Origin: an uncultured Alkaliphilus sp.
GTDB taxonomy: Bacteria; Bacillota; Clostridia; Peptostreptococcales; Natronincolaceae
Direction: 5' to 3'
NCBI GenBank assembly: GCA_938074565.1
Contig: CALJEQ010000005.1
Coordinates: forward strand, 1 to 64,000
DNA length: 64,000 nucleotides
The position numbers and the translations under genes were made by a program. Below, in pieces: positions 18,508 through 29,195 of the stretch (its first letter is position 1; each line of letters begins with the position of its first letter). The notes under the pieces were generated by a model. It made no database searches and was not told the origin of the DNA. It worked only from the letters and a program-made list of their open reading frames with translations.

Positions 18508-18662
18508 TATTAGTTGGTGTGGAAGTCAAAGAGATGATTTCGGAGGTTACAAAGTATTTGGATAAATCAGATGTCCATGTTATTAACGATAACGGTACAA
18601 TCACATCTTTATCAGAGATTGATGTTGATATATTGGGTACTGATTTTAAAAAAAGGTACTAA
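18504..18662 (+). CDS. Small protein coupled to hamB, unknown function
   Basis: A 52-codon frame whose ATG overlaps the hamB TGA (ATGA, 18504-18507) and has its own ribosome binding site GTGAGG at a good distance inside the hamB end. It begins MILVGVEVKEMISE and ends LGTDFKKRY, is acidic in the middle (DKSDVHVINDNGT, SEIDVDI), and has no transmembrane segment. I do not recognise it. The overlap, spacing and codon use like that of hamB argue for a real translated third gene of the defence operon; alternatively it is the remnant of a longer gene. Function is unknown. Confidence 0.6.
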   Translation: MILVGVEVKEMISEVTKYLDKSDVHVINDNGTITSLSEIDVDILGTDFKKRY

Positions 18663-19035
18663 AAAGTATGATATAGTACAATGTGGATGTTTTATAAAAT
18701 GCAGTATTTAAGCGATTTATAATATGATATACTATGTGACGAAAAGCTGAACGAGGGGTTCGCTAATCTAATCCTACTGATATTTCCGTTTCATTAAAAA
18801 TATTTTATCTTAGTAATATAAATTACTAAATTATACTAAGTATATTTATCTTAAAAAAAACCATTATAATAACAAGAAGATGGAGAACGAGGATTCAGGA
18901 TTAGTTCGAGCTTAGATGCGATAGTAGACTAAAAGAATTCTCCATCTTCTTTTTTGTGTGTAAAAATTGACATAAGAATATAAAATAGATAAGATAAATT
19001 GTAATATATTTTTTAAAATATTAATAAAAAAGTGC
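18663..19035. other. Structured intergenic region behind Hachiman
   Basis: No gene is apparent. Two blocks share GAACGAGG (18749-18756 and 18885-18892); the first is followed by CTAATCTAATCC and the second by GGATTAG, its partial complement, so the two could pair over about 130 bases. The second block is enclosed by the terminator-like stem at 18874-18951. A small RNA is possible; the evidence is only base pairing seen by eye. It probably marks the right edge of the island. Confidence 0.35.
18874..18955 (+). terminator. Long-looped terminator at the island's right end
   Basis: A perfect 14-bp stem (18874-18887 with 18938-18951) encloses 50 bases and runs into T residues to 18955. Inside, TTAGT/ACTAA can form a second stem. 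The large inner part is unusual for a simple terminator. Confidence 0.6.
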
Positions 19036-19072
19036 AAAAAAATAGATATTACCCAAAGGGGTAATATCTATT
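19036..19072 (-). terminator. Terminator of the DUF378 gene
   Basis: A perfect 14-bp stem (19041-19054 with 19059-19072, loop AAAG) reads into an A7 run on the left, that is U7 for the minus-strand transcript. It starts three bases after the stop codon. Confidence 0.88.
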
Positions 19073-19074
19073 AA

Positions 19075-19275
19075 CTATTCTTTTGTGGTGGTTCTTTCTC
19101 TGAATAATAAGGTAATACAGTAAGCACCTGCAATACCAACTAAAGAATAAACAACTCTACTTAATAAAGCAGATTGCCCTCCAAATAAAGAAGCAACTAA
19201 ATCAAATTGAAACAATCCAATCAGTCCCCAGTTTAGAGCACCAATAATTACTAAAATTAGAGATAATCTATCCAT
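19075..19275 (-). CDS. DUF378 family small membrane protein
   Basis: 66 residues, ATG at 19275 behind AGGAG. Two hydrophobic helices with the family's LILVIIGALNWGLIGLFQFD opening, then LFGG and SRVVYSLVGIAG. This family (YuzA type) is common in Firmicutes and has no known function. It is transcribed alone with its own terminator. Confidence 0.85.
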   Translation of the reverse strand: MDRLSLILVIIGALNWGLIGLFQFDLVASLFGGQSALLSRVVYSLVGIAGAYCITLLFRERTTTKE

Positions 19276-19345
19276 ATATAATCAACTCCTTTTTTTTAGT
19301 GATCAATAATAGTATCTTACTTTTCAGAGCAAACATACATGTAGA

Positions 19346-19789
19346 TTATAAGTGGATATGGGTAACTTTGGAAAAGTAGAAGAATATGTAAGTTATACAA
19401 AGAAATAAACCTATAATTAGTCCTTCAATAGCCATAAAATGAAAAGATAAGTAAAAAGTGGTACTAAAAATAGATAAACTCCATGAGGTATAGCAGAATT
19501 TAAGTATAAAACCCGTTATCTTCCATTGATAAAAACAGTAAAGTAAACCTCGTACTAAAACACCCGACAGAAAAACTAAACCCATTAAAAAACAGAAGAA
19601 ACTAAGAAAGTATTCCCTGGGAAAATAAATGACTTGCCTTAAAGAAAAAATAGCATGGGAACTTTTACCACTAAAGGTTGGAACTACTTTTGGAATAGTG
19701 TCGAATAGGAAAATACCATTGATGAAAAATAACAATTCGGTTAATAATAACTTTATATTGACTTTTATTAGATACAATTCTTTTTTCAT
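19346..19789 (-). CDS. Hypothetical integral membrane protein
   Basis: 147 residues from ATG 19789 behind AAGGGAGC. About four hydrophobic segments: near residues 12-32, 58-80, 95-110 and 118-140. A hydrophilic stretch after the first helix carries TFSGKSSHAI. I recognise no family. The good ribosome binding site and membrane pattern support a real gene; it lies divergent to the next gene, 62 bases away. Confidence 0.6.
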   Translation of the reverse strand: MKKELYLIKVNIKLLLTELLFFINGIFLFDTIPKVVPTFSGKSSHAIFSLRQVIYFPREYFLSFFCFLMGLVFLSGVLVRGLLYCFYQWKITGFILKFCYTSWSLSIFSTTFYLSFHFMAIEGLIIGLFLCITYIFFYFSKVTHIHL

Positions 19790-19851
19790 ATTTGCTCCCT
19801 TCTACAATCACCCTAATAAAAGTAATTGAAAAAATTTAAGGAGGAAAGATT

Positions 19852-21030
19852 GTGACTATAAACAAGAGATTAACAGTACTAAAGGGTGGTAAAGATATAA
19901 ATAATAACAGATACAAATTCTATTCTGCTGTAGCCACTAAAACTAGACTAATGGGGGTAGTAGCTCTAAAAATCCATTGGATTAATGAAAAGAAAACCCA
20001 CTTTGTACAATGGTTCTTATTGGATGCAGAAGAACAAGGGATTTACGACTATGTTTTCGTAAAGACAACACTAATTAAAGAAACTGATAAGTATACAGGA
20101 CAATTTATGGGCAGTCTTGGCGGTGAAAGGGTTAATATATCTCGTAGAGAAGCATTTCATCTTATTCAAAACTTTGCAAAACATAATAAACTTTATAAAA
20201 AACCTTTACCAAATCCAAAGGGTTATGGTTTTATATTAAATGCTTCTGTTAAATTAGATTTATATGAAACAGTAGAATTAAATAAAAAAATATTTGAAAA
20301 AATAATTCATCCATATCAAGCTATCAATTTTTTTATTATGCGGGCTGTTGCAAAGGATACAGAAGCTATAGAAAAACTACTGTATCATAAACAAGATAAA
20401 GCCATTAAAAAATATGCCCCCATTGATGGAGCAGGGGTGCTACTAAAGAATAAAATTAGTGTTAGAATTAAAGAGAATGTGTATATGGTGGAATCGATTG
20501 TTGAGGAGAAAGAATACTACCACCGTATCAAATGGAAGGTGTTTATTGCAGAACTTAGAGATACGTATAAAGTTATAGATGTAAAAGTTCTAAAACATGA
20601 AACCATATCCCCCGATGAAGCTGCATTAGAAATACAAAATCCTGAGTATATAAAATTATTTAACATTAAAGGCAATGATAGTATTATACTTAATTATTTT
20701 AACAAAACTAATAAAGATCTTTTAAAATATCAGTTCCCTCAAGGTACGATGTTTGTTGAATTTAGAAAAAATAATAACCATGTTCTAAGAAGTCTTTATC
20801 ATATAGGAGGAGATATTCAAGCTATCTATTTCCTAAATCACTATAATCAACTAATGGTTTGTTACTATCATAAGGATGATAGTAAGGGCTTAGACGAATT
20901 TTTATATCAACTCAAAGACAATCTTATTATTGAAAAAATTGATTTTTTTGAGAGAAAAGGTTCTATAATCTATGAATATGCAGAAGCTAATAAAATAGAC
21001 TTTCTTGAATATATAAATGAAATGCAGTAA
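19852..21030 (+). CDS. Conserved-looking protein of unknown function
   Basis: 392 residues from GTG 19852 behind a full AAGGAGG. No signal peptide or membrane segment, so cytoplasmic. It has a mixed alpha/beta character with notable segments WINEKKTHFVQWFLLDAEEQ near 45, MGSLGGERVNISRREA near 90, and FVEFRKNNNHVLRSLYHIGG near 305. I do not recognise the family. Base and codon use match the neighbouring core genes, so it is probably native. A hairpin containing the next gene's ribosome binding site separates it from bofC. Confidence 0.65.
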   Translation: MTINKRLTVLKGGKDINNNRYKFYSAVATKTRLMGVVALKIHWINEKKTHFVQWFLLDAEEQGIYDYVFVKTTLIKETDKYTGQFMGSLGGERVNISRREAFHLIQNFAKHNKLYKKPLPNPKGYGFILNASVKLDLYETVELNKKIFEKIIHPYQAINFFIMRAVAKDTEAIEKLLYHKQDKAIKKYAPIDGAGVLLKNKISVRIKENVYMVESIVEEKEYYHRIKWKVFIAELRDTYKVIDVKVLKHETISPDEAALEIQNPEYIKLFNIKGNDSIILNYFNKTNKDLLKYQFPQGTMFVEFRKNNNHVLRSLYHIGGDIQAIYFLNHYNQLMVCYYHKDDSKGLDEFLYQLKDNLIIEKIDFFERKGSIIYEYAEANKIDFLEYINEMQ

Positions 21031-21060
21031 TGTATAAAGATAAGAAAAATTGGTTAAAAT

Positions 21061-21086
21061 AACCTCCTAGATAGACTAAGGAGGTT
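21061..21086 (+). promoter_or_regulatory. Hairpin that can hide the bofC ribosome binding site
   Basis: AACCTCCT (21061-21068) is perfectly complementary to AGGAGGTT (21079-21086), which contains the bofC Shine-Dalgarno sequence six bases before the ATG. The RNA could therefore switch off translation; with no T run after it, it is a poor terminator. Confidence 0.5.
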
Positions 21087-21091
21087 TAAAT

Positions 21092-21736
21092 ATGAGACGT
21101 AGAAGAAATACGCCATATGTTATTGGATTTTTTGTTGTATGGTTATGCTTCGGTGTGGCTGGTTTTGTATTTGGATACTATTATTCTCCTGAAAGAGACA
21201 GCGAAAAGCCTTTACATATAGTTGAGGAGAATACAGATGATGAAACAAGGCAACAAGGAATTGATATTAATAATTTTGAAAATAACAACGAGTTAGAAGA
21301 AAAACCAGTGAGCAGTTATGACTTAGTGGTGGGGGAGGATACAAAAGTAGTTTTCCGTACTCTATATGAGAAGTGTCAAGAAACCAATGATGAAGTTAAA
21401 AAGCCTCTAAACGAGATGTTGGGTTTAAAGGAGAAGGACTTTAAAGAATATACAGCTCAAAATCTTAAAGAATGGCAGATGGTTCGGTTTTCTGGAGATG
21501 AAATTGTATTATTTCAAAGAAAAAATCAAGTTTGTCCTAATCATTTCTTAGTTTCTCAAGAGGATGGGTATATTGCTATTTATAAATATGATGAAGAAGG
21601 TAAAAAGAATTTAGTGGAAAAGACCCAAATTCCTATTTCAGTATTACCAAAGCTTGATCAAGACAAACTAAATCGAGGTATACTGTTGCCCACAAGGGAA
21701 GAAGTAAATCAATTGTTAGAGGACTATAGTGGCTAA
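21092..21736 (+). CDS. bofC: BofC-like protein with C-terminal BofC domain
   Basis: 214 residues from ATG 21092. A basic start (MRRRRN), one transmembrane helix (VIGFFVVWLCFGVAGFVFGY), an acidic linker, then a C-terminal domain of ~110 residues like that of BofC, ending with IPISVLPKLDQDKLNRG and LLEDYSG. In Bacillus BofC is a forespore protein that restrains the pro-sigma-K checkpoint protease pathway. Its place just upstream of ruv genes matches bofC in Bacillus, which supports the name. The full-length N-terminal BofC domain is not evident. Its ribosome binding site lies in a hairpin, and a terminator follows. Confidence 0.7.
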   Translation: MRRRRNTPYVIGFFVVWLCFGVAGFVFGYYYSPERDSEKPLHIVEENTDDETRQQGIDINNFENNNELEEKPVSSYDLVVGEDTKVVFRTLYEKCQETNDEVKKPLNEMLGLKEKDFKEYTAQNLKEWQMVRFSGDEIVLFQRKNQVCPNHFLVSQEDGYIAIYKYDEEGKKNLVEKTQIPISVLPKLDQDKLNRGILLPTREEVNQLLEDYSG

Positions 21737-21769
21737 ATTATTTAAAATATTAATAAAACAGATTACTTG

Positions 21770-21802
21770 AAAGGCTCTCTTATATAGAGGGCTTTTGTTT
21801 TT
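21770..21802 (+). terminator. Terminator after bofC
   Basis: An 11-bp imperfect stem (21770-21780 with 21786-21796) followed by TTTTGTTTTT separates bofC from the ruv operon. Confidence 0.75.
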
Positions 21803-21875
21803 GATTGTCGCATTTTCAGTTAAGTTATGTTAAACTAAATAAAGTAAAACAACAAGACTTGGCAGGGGGACAAAT

Positions 21876-22370
21876 ATGATTATTTTAGGAATTGATCCAG
21901 GGATTGCTATTATGGGATATGGGATCATTAGCTATGAAGGAAATAGCTTTAATGTTATTAGTTATGGTGCAATTAAAACCCCCAGTAGTATGACTACAGA
22001 TTTACGTTTGAAGGAAATCTATGAAGATTTAAATCAGATTATTGAAACCTATCGACCACAAGCTGTAGCCATAGAAGAGCTTTTCTTTAATACCAATGCT
22101 AAAACAGCTATTTTGGTGGGACAAGCAAGGGGGGTGGCTGTGTTGTCAGCCGCTACACAAAATATTCCTGTATATGAATATACGCCCCTTCAAGTAAAAC
22201 AAGGGGTGGTGGGTTATGGAAGGGCAGAAAAAAGCCAAGTACAGCAGATGGTTAAGGCTTTATTAAACCTTGAAAAAGTTCCTAAACCAGATGATGTAGC
22301 CGACGCTCTAGGGGTTGCCATATGTCATGCTCATTCAGGAAGTTTTAAAGACTTATTTAGACTAAAGTAG
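21876..22370 (+). CDS. ruvC: Crossover junction endodeoxyribonuclease RuvC
   Basis: Cuts Holliday junctions at the end of homologous recombination. 164 residues from ATG 21876 behind AGGGGG. The RNase H-like fold begins with [13 protein letters not shown] (first catalytic Asp), then AIEELFF (catalytic Glu), GQARGVAVL, and the C-terminal pair in [15 protein letters not shown]. It heads the operon ruvC-ruvA-ruvB-spoIID-like-queA-tgt-yajC. Confidence 0.96.
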   Translation: MIILGIDPGIAIMGYGIISYEGNSFNVISYGAIKTPSSMTTDLRLKEIYEDLNQIIETYRPQAVAIEELFFNTNAKTAILVGQARGVAVLSAATQNIPVYEYTPLQVKQGVVGYGRAEKSQVQQMVKALLNLEKVPKPDDVADALGVAICHAHSGSFKDLFRLK

Positions 22371-22390
22371 CTTCACTGGAGGGATGAAAT

Positions 22391-22972
22391 TTGTATGAAT
22401 ATATAAAAGGTAATGTAGCAGAAATATTATTAGATAAGATTATTATTGAAACCAATGGTATAGGTTATCGCATTAATAGTACAATGAACAGTGCTGGTCA
22501 GCTAAAAAAGGGAGATGACACGTTAGTATATACTTATTTAGTTGTTAGAGAAGATGAAATGAGTCTCTATGGATTTATTAGCCGACAAGAATTAGACTAT
22601 TTCAAGCATTTAATCTCTGTATCTAAAATAGGGCCAAAGGTGGCTACTGCAATTCTGTCCACCTATACCCCACAGAAATTAGGGGCGTGTATTGCAAATA
22701 AAGATATTAATGCTATTGCAAAAGCCCCTGGAGTAGGGAAAAAGACAGCTGAAAGAATTGTACTGGAGCTAAAGGATAAAGTTAAGGAAACACCTTTAGA
22801 AACCTTAGGGTATGAAGAAGTAGAACGGAAGGCAGACCATGAAGTCTTGGAAGCATTAATGGCTTTAGGATATAGTCGCCTTGAAGGGGAGAAGGCAATT
22901 CAAGCTATTTTTGATGAATCAGCCTCATCAGAAGAATTAATTAAAAAAGCATTAAAATGGCTGGTTAAATAA
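22391..22972 (+). CDS. ruvA: Holliday junction branch migration protein RuvA
   Basis: Binds Holliday junctions as a tetramer and loads RuvB. 193 residues starting at TTG 22391, eight bases after GGAGGG. Domain I is the OB fold (IKGNVAEI, VREDEMSLYGF), domain II the two helix-hairpin-helix motifs (LISVSKIGPKVATAIL and APGVGKKTAERIVLEL), and domain III the small C-terminal helix bundle (EALMALGYSRLEGEKAI) that contacts RuvB. Twenty bases after ruvC. Confidence 0.96.
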   Translation: MYEYIKGNVAEILLDKIIIETNGIGYRINSTMNSAGQLKKGDDTLVYTYLVVREDEMSLYGFISRQELDYFKHLISVSKIGPKVATAILSTYTPQKLGACIANKDINAIAKAPGVGKKTAERIVLELKDKVKETPLETLGYEEVERKADHEVLEALMALGYSRLEGEKAIQAIFDESASSEELIKKALKWLVK

Positions 22973-22985
22973 GAGGTGAGAATAG

Positions 22986-23999
22986 ATGATAATGAATGAA
23001 ACTGAAGATAGAATTGTTTCAGGTCAACAAAGGGAAGAAGACCATGATGTAGAAGGTGGTCTAAGACCACAACGTTTAGATGATTATATGGGACAAGAAA
23101 ATGTTAAAGAACGATTAAAAATCTTTATTGAAGCAGCTAGAAATAGAAGGGAAGCTTTAGATCATGTATTATTATACGGACCACCTGGTTTGGGGAAAAC
23201 CACGTTGTCCCATATTATCGCCAATGAGATGAATGTTAATATACGTATTACTTCAGGCCCTGCTATTGAAAGAGCAGGAGATCTTGCAGCCATATTAACT
23301 AATTTACAGGAAAATGATGTGCTGTTTATTGATGAAATACATCGTTTAAACCGTACTGTGGAAGAAATATTATATCCTGCTATGGAAGATTACGCACTGG
23401 ACATCATTATTGGAAAAGGCCCCAGTGCCAGATCAATACGGTTGGATTTAAGTAAGTTTACTTTGATAGGAGCCACCACCAGAGCGGGGTTATTGACATC
23501 TCCATTGAGGGATCGTTTTGGTGTAATATGCAAATTAGAGCTTTATAACACCCAACAGTTGACGGAAATTGTTGTACGTTCCGCAAGAATATTGAATGTA
23601 GAAATAGATGAATTAGGGGCTAAAGAAATAGCCACTCGATCAAGGGGAACCCCAAGGATTGCTAATCGACTTTTAAAACGAGTAAGGGATTTTGCCCAGG
23701 TTAAATCTAATGGTATAATAACAAAAGACACTGCCAATAAAGCCTTAGAATTATTGGAAATTGATTATTTAGGTTTAGATGGCGTAGACAAAAAGATGAT
23801 TGTAACTATGATTGAAAACTTTAAGGGAGGGCCAGTAGGGTTAGATACATTAGCCGCCTCCACCGGTGAAGAAAGAAATACAATAGAAGATGTCTATGAA
23901 CCATATTTATTGCAGTTGGGTTTTATTAATCGAACACCACGGGGAAGAATTGTGATGGAAAAGGCATATAGACATTTTAATATTCCTTATGGTGAATAG
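22986..23999 (+). CDS. ruvB: Holliday junction DNA helicase RuvB
   Basis: AAA+ motor that drives branch migration with RuvA. 337 residues from ATG 22986 behind GAGGTG; a second ATG six bases on is a possible alternative. Walker A GPPGLGKT, Walker [10 protein letters not shown], sensor 1 GATTRAGLL, sensor 2 region [10 protein letters not shown] and a winged-helix end ([10 protein letters not shown]). Fourteen bases after ruvA. Confidence 0.97.
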   Translation: MIMNETEDRIVSGQQREEDHDVEGGLRPQRLDDYMGQENVKERLKIFIEAARNRREALDHVLLYGPPGLGKTTLSHIIANEMNVNIRITSGPAIERAGDLAAILTNLQENDVLFIDEIHRLNRTVEEILYPAMEDYALDIIIGKGPSARSIRLDLSKFTLIGATTRAGLLTSPLRDRFGVICKLELYNTQQLTEIVVRSARILNVEIDELGAKEIATRSRGTPRIANRLLKRVRDFAQVKSNGIITKDTANKALELLEIDYLGLDGVDKKMIVTMIENFKGGPVGLDTLAASTGEERNTIEDVYEPYLLQLGFINRTPRGRIVMEKAYRHFNIPYGE

Positions 24000-24069
24000 T
24001 TTAGGTTTATTAACTTTGTATGAATTTTAGTAATGTTAAATTCATCTATAGTTTAGGAGTGATAAAGAT

Positions 24070-25715
24070 ATGAAAAGTATAAAAACATATATTATTATAA
24101 TGTTACTAATCAGTTTTTTAGGAATTATTGTACAGCCAGTTTATGCTAATCAAACAAAACTACCTGCTACTTTGGAAGTAGGGTTGTTCTTTAATAACTC
24201 AGCAAAATCTACATTAAATTTAAAGGCAGCTAATGGCTTTATTGTTAGACAACATCGTAATACAGATAGAATTCAACTAATGAACTTAGTTAGTCATGAT
24301 GATATTATAGTTAGAAAAGATGGTTTCTATCTAGGTAGTGGTGGAAACTATGTGGAATATACAGGCCCAATTCAAGAACGAGTGGGACAACAGGTACTAC
24401 AAGGACCATTCCATGTTCAAGTAGGTAAGTTATTTCCTAGCATTACAGAAGCAGAAAAATTTATTGCATCATTAAAAATACAGGAAAACCCTTATTTGGT
24501 TTATGAAGGGGGTTGGAAGGTTTTTGTAGGTCTTTATATTGATGAGAAATCAAGTAAAAAATCAGCAGATGAAATAAAAACCAATACGGGGGAAGAAGCC
24601 ATTGTAATTCAACCATCATCCACAAGGGTACAAGTATTGGATAAGCAAGATAAGGTCCTATTCATGTATGATGCTACAGAACAAATTTATTTCCAAGCTT
24701 TTCAAGATAAAGGTTCTATCCCATTAGTTAATGTGGAAGGTAAAAACTACAGGGGTGAAATAACTGTAAAAAGAATGAACGGAAATGACATGGCAGTCAT
24801 TAATAAAGTACCTTTAGAGGAATATTTATATGGTGTAATTCCAAGAGAGATGCCTGCTTTATGGCCATTGGAAGCCTTAAAAGCCCAAGCTGTGGCAGCT
24901 AGAGGATATGCAGTGACTTCTATGGGAAGATTTAAAAACAGTGGTTTTGATTTATGTAATACCACTAATTCTCAAGTTTATGGGGGCTATGATGGTGAAC
25001 ATGTTAATTCAAATAGGGCAGTTGATGAAACTAAGTCAAGGATAATTACCTACAACGGTAATCCAGTAATCCCTTACTTTCATGCCAATAGTGGGGGACA
25101 TACAGAAAATAGCGAAAATATTTGGTCAAATGCCCTACCTTATATTAGGGGAGTAAAAGATGACTATTCATTAGGAGTTCCTAGTAGTACGTGGAATGTA
25201 ACGTTTACAGGTGCGCAAATTAAAGAAGCCCTAGAAAAAAATGGAATATTCATAGGAGAACCTAAAAGTATTACTATTACAGAACGTTCCGTAAATGGAA
25301 GGGTTTTAACTTTAATAGTTGAAGGAACAAAAGGAAAAGAAACCATGACGAAAGAGAAAAGTAGAAGAGTTTTTGGTTTAAGAAGTACATGGTTTAATGT
25401 TTCATTGCAAGGTGGTGGGTCAGTTGCAGTAAAAACTGCATCTAAGGATGGCAGTCAAGTAAATGTTACTAATGCCCATGTGATGACGGCAGATGGATTG
25501 AAAGTATTAAAAAATTCAACTAATATCAAAATGTTTAATGGGAAAAGCTATAAAGAGATAGAATCAGGTCCAGAAGTTTTTAGTTTTGAAGGTAAGGGTT
25601 TTGGACATGGCTTAGGTTTGAGTCAACATGGTGCAAGAAAAATGGCAGAGTTGAACTTCACCTTCGATCAAATATTAACCCATTATTATACTGGAGTAAA
25701 GGTGGAATTGCGTTA

Positions 25716-25716
<1 letters not shown>
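24070..25716 (+). CDS. SpoIID/LytB-domain exported protein
   Basis: 548 residues with a signal peptide (cleavage near VYA-N at ~26), a SPOR-like stretch (about 115-165; [23 protein letters not shown]), and a SpoIID domain from about 245 ([42 protein letters not shown]) to the C-terminal [16 protein letters not shown]. SpoIID is a lytic transglycosylase needed for engulfment, and LytB relatives enhance amidases; the SPOR stretch suggests binding to peptidoglycan. It lies inside the ruv-queA operon, and its TAA overlaps the queA ATG. It may be a sporulation or cell-wall paralogue rather than SpoIID itself. Confidence 0.87.
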
Positions 25717-27873
<2,157 letters not shown>

Positions 27874-27967
27874 AAAAATTATTAAATATATTTTTTATAA
27901 AGGATATTTTGTACATATACCGAATACTTTACTTTAAGGAAAATTATTTTTATAAGGAGGTTGTAAG

Positions 27968-28237
27968 ATGCAACAATTTACAGGGTTAATAATACCCTTC
28001 GGGTTTTTGGCTATTTTATACTTTATGATGATTAGACCTCAACAAAAAAAGGAAAAGAAAATTCGTGAAATGAGAAGTAATTTAACTGTAGGTGCTGACA
28101 TCATTACTATTGGTGGTATATACGGTAAAATTACAAAGATAAAAGATGATGTTATCACCATCGAGGTTGGTGCTGATAAGACTAAGTTAGTGATAGCTCG
28201 ATGGGCTATAGGGAACGTAATTACTAAAGAAGCGTAG
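27968..28237 (+). CDS. yajC: Preprotein translocase accessory subunit YajC
   Basis: 89 residues, ATG 27968 after AAGGAGG. One N-terminal transmembrane helix (LIIPFGFLAILYFMMI), the typical RPQQKKEKK segment and a short cytoplasmic beta domain (VGADIITIGGIYGKI). It supports SecDF, whose genes lie 3 kb downstream. The stop codon TAG is shared with the left end of the repeat element that follows. Confidence 0.93.
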   Translation: MQQFTGLIIPFGFLAILYFMMIRPQQKKEKKIREMRSNLTVGADIITIGGIYGKITKIKDDVITIEVGADKTKLVIARWAIGNVITKEA

Positions 28238-28660
28238 ACTGATGAAAAGCCTTCATCTTCTTTGTTACTGCCAAAAGCCAACAGGCTTGCGTATTACTTA
28301 TACGCTACGCCCGCTGGCTTTTGTTGTGCCTCGAATCTAAAGACTTTTCATCAGTCTTACTGTGAAAGTCAACATCTACATTGTTACTGCCAAAAGCCAA
28401 CAGGCTTGCGTATTACTTATACGCTACGCCCGCTGGCTTTTGTTGTGCCTCGAATCTAAAGGCTTTTCATCAGTCTGACTGTGAAAGTCTTCATCTTCTT
28501 TGTTACTGCCAAAAGCCAACAGGCTTGCGTATTACTTATACGCTACGCCCGCTGGCTTTTGTTGTGCCTCGAATCTAAAGACTTTTCATTAGTCTGACTG
28601 TGAAAGCCTTCATCTTCTTTGTTACTGCCAAAAGCCAACATCTTCTTTGTTACCATCTTT
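28236..28660. repeat. Tandem array of 119-bp palindromic repeats
   Basis: Three complete units and a partial fourth, with exact 119-bp spacing: TTGTTACTG begins at 28262, 28381, 28500 and 28619. Each unit contains CAAAAGCCA ... TGGCTTTTG around an inner GCGTAT/ATACGC hairpin, and ends with a second imperfect palindrome (GACTTTTCATCAGT / ACTGTGAAAGTC). The first unit is bordered by an 18-base inverted repeat, 28236-28253 and 28340-28357, with one mismatch, so it resembles a small non-coding transposable element that later multiplied in tandem. The fourth unit stops after ~20 bases, and CATCTTCTTTGTTAC recurs beyond. No transposase is present. The short frames in the array are by-products. Confidence 0.88.
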
Positions 28661-28724
28661 TTTATTGGTATAAACATAATTTTATTGCATATTTATGGAA
28701 TAAGATTGCTTTGGGGGTGTTAGA

Positions 28725-29126
28725 ATGAAGGGAGCAAAAAAAATGGTTACTAAAAGTCGTGGTCCTTTCAATATTTGGACGTATGGTAGAGGTCTTGTAA
28801 GGGGCTATGTTTTAGCATTAATGCTATTTCTAGTCTGTGGAGTTTTAATTACCTATACTGGACTTGGGGAAGGCATTATACCATTGGTAACTTCAATTAT
28901 TATGATTTTGGGGGTAGCGTATGCAGCCCTTTATGCAGTGGCGAATATTGGATCGAAGGGATGGCTACATGGAGCTATTATCGGTTTGGTATTCATGTTT
29001 TTACTTATTGTTTTAAGTAAGATGTTTATAACTGACTATTTATTAGACAAATATGTAATGTATAAAGTATTAATTAGCGTTGTAACGGGTAGCATTGGAG
29101 GAATGATTGGTATTAATATAAAATAA
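28725..29126 (+). CDS. TIGR04086-type membrane protein
   Basis: 133 residues from ATG 28725 behind GGGGGTG. Four transmembrane helices after a basic start (SRGPFNIWTYGRGLVRGY), with AYAALYAVANIGSKGWLHGA between helices 2 and 3. Proteins of this type are found in clostridia next to the SCIFF genes, as here. No function is known; a role in export of the peptide is a guess from position only. Confidence 0.78.
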   Translation: MKGAKKMVTKSRGPFNIWTYGRGLVRGYVLALMLFLVCGVLITYTGLGEGIIPLVTSIIMILGVAYAALYAVANIGSKGWLHGAIIGLVFMFLLIVLSKMFITDYLLDKYVMYKVLISVVTGSIGGMIGINIK

Positions 29127-29149
29127 TGGTTTTTTTAGAATTAGTTTTG

Positions 29150-29158
29150 TGATATAAT
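29150..29158 (+). promoter_or_regulatory. Extended -10 promoter of scfA
   Basis: TGATATAAT lies 37 bases before the scfA start; no clear -35. It follows a T-rich stretch that may end the preceding transcript. Confidence 0.5.
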
Positions 29159-29195
29159 TTTATAGAAATTATATGGGAAAGGGGACTTAAACATA

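Noticed and set aside
18679..18696. Dispersed repeat shared with 46939-46956
   Set aside because: Only about 14 bases (GTGGATGTTTTATA) match exactly, which is expected by chance in 64 kb of AT-rich DNA.
18749..18780. Right attachment site copied from the tRNA-Sec 3' end
   Set aside because: Only GGTTCG is shared; the rest of the tRNA 3' end does not recur up to 19 kb.
19629..19829. Plus-strand 66-codon frame opposite the membrane protein gene
   Set aside because: No ribosome binding site; the minus-strand gene has one and a convincing membrane pattern.
28262..28578. Two 65-codon plus-strand frames with near-identical sequence in the repeat array
   Set aside because: They are by-products of the 119-bp repeats, have no ribosome binding site and run across palindromic DNA.
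28236..28660. CRISPR array
   Set aside because: Units are 119 bp and the whole unit is repeated; there are no unique spacers of constant length and no cas genes in the window.
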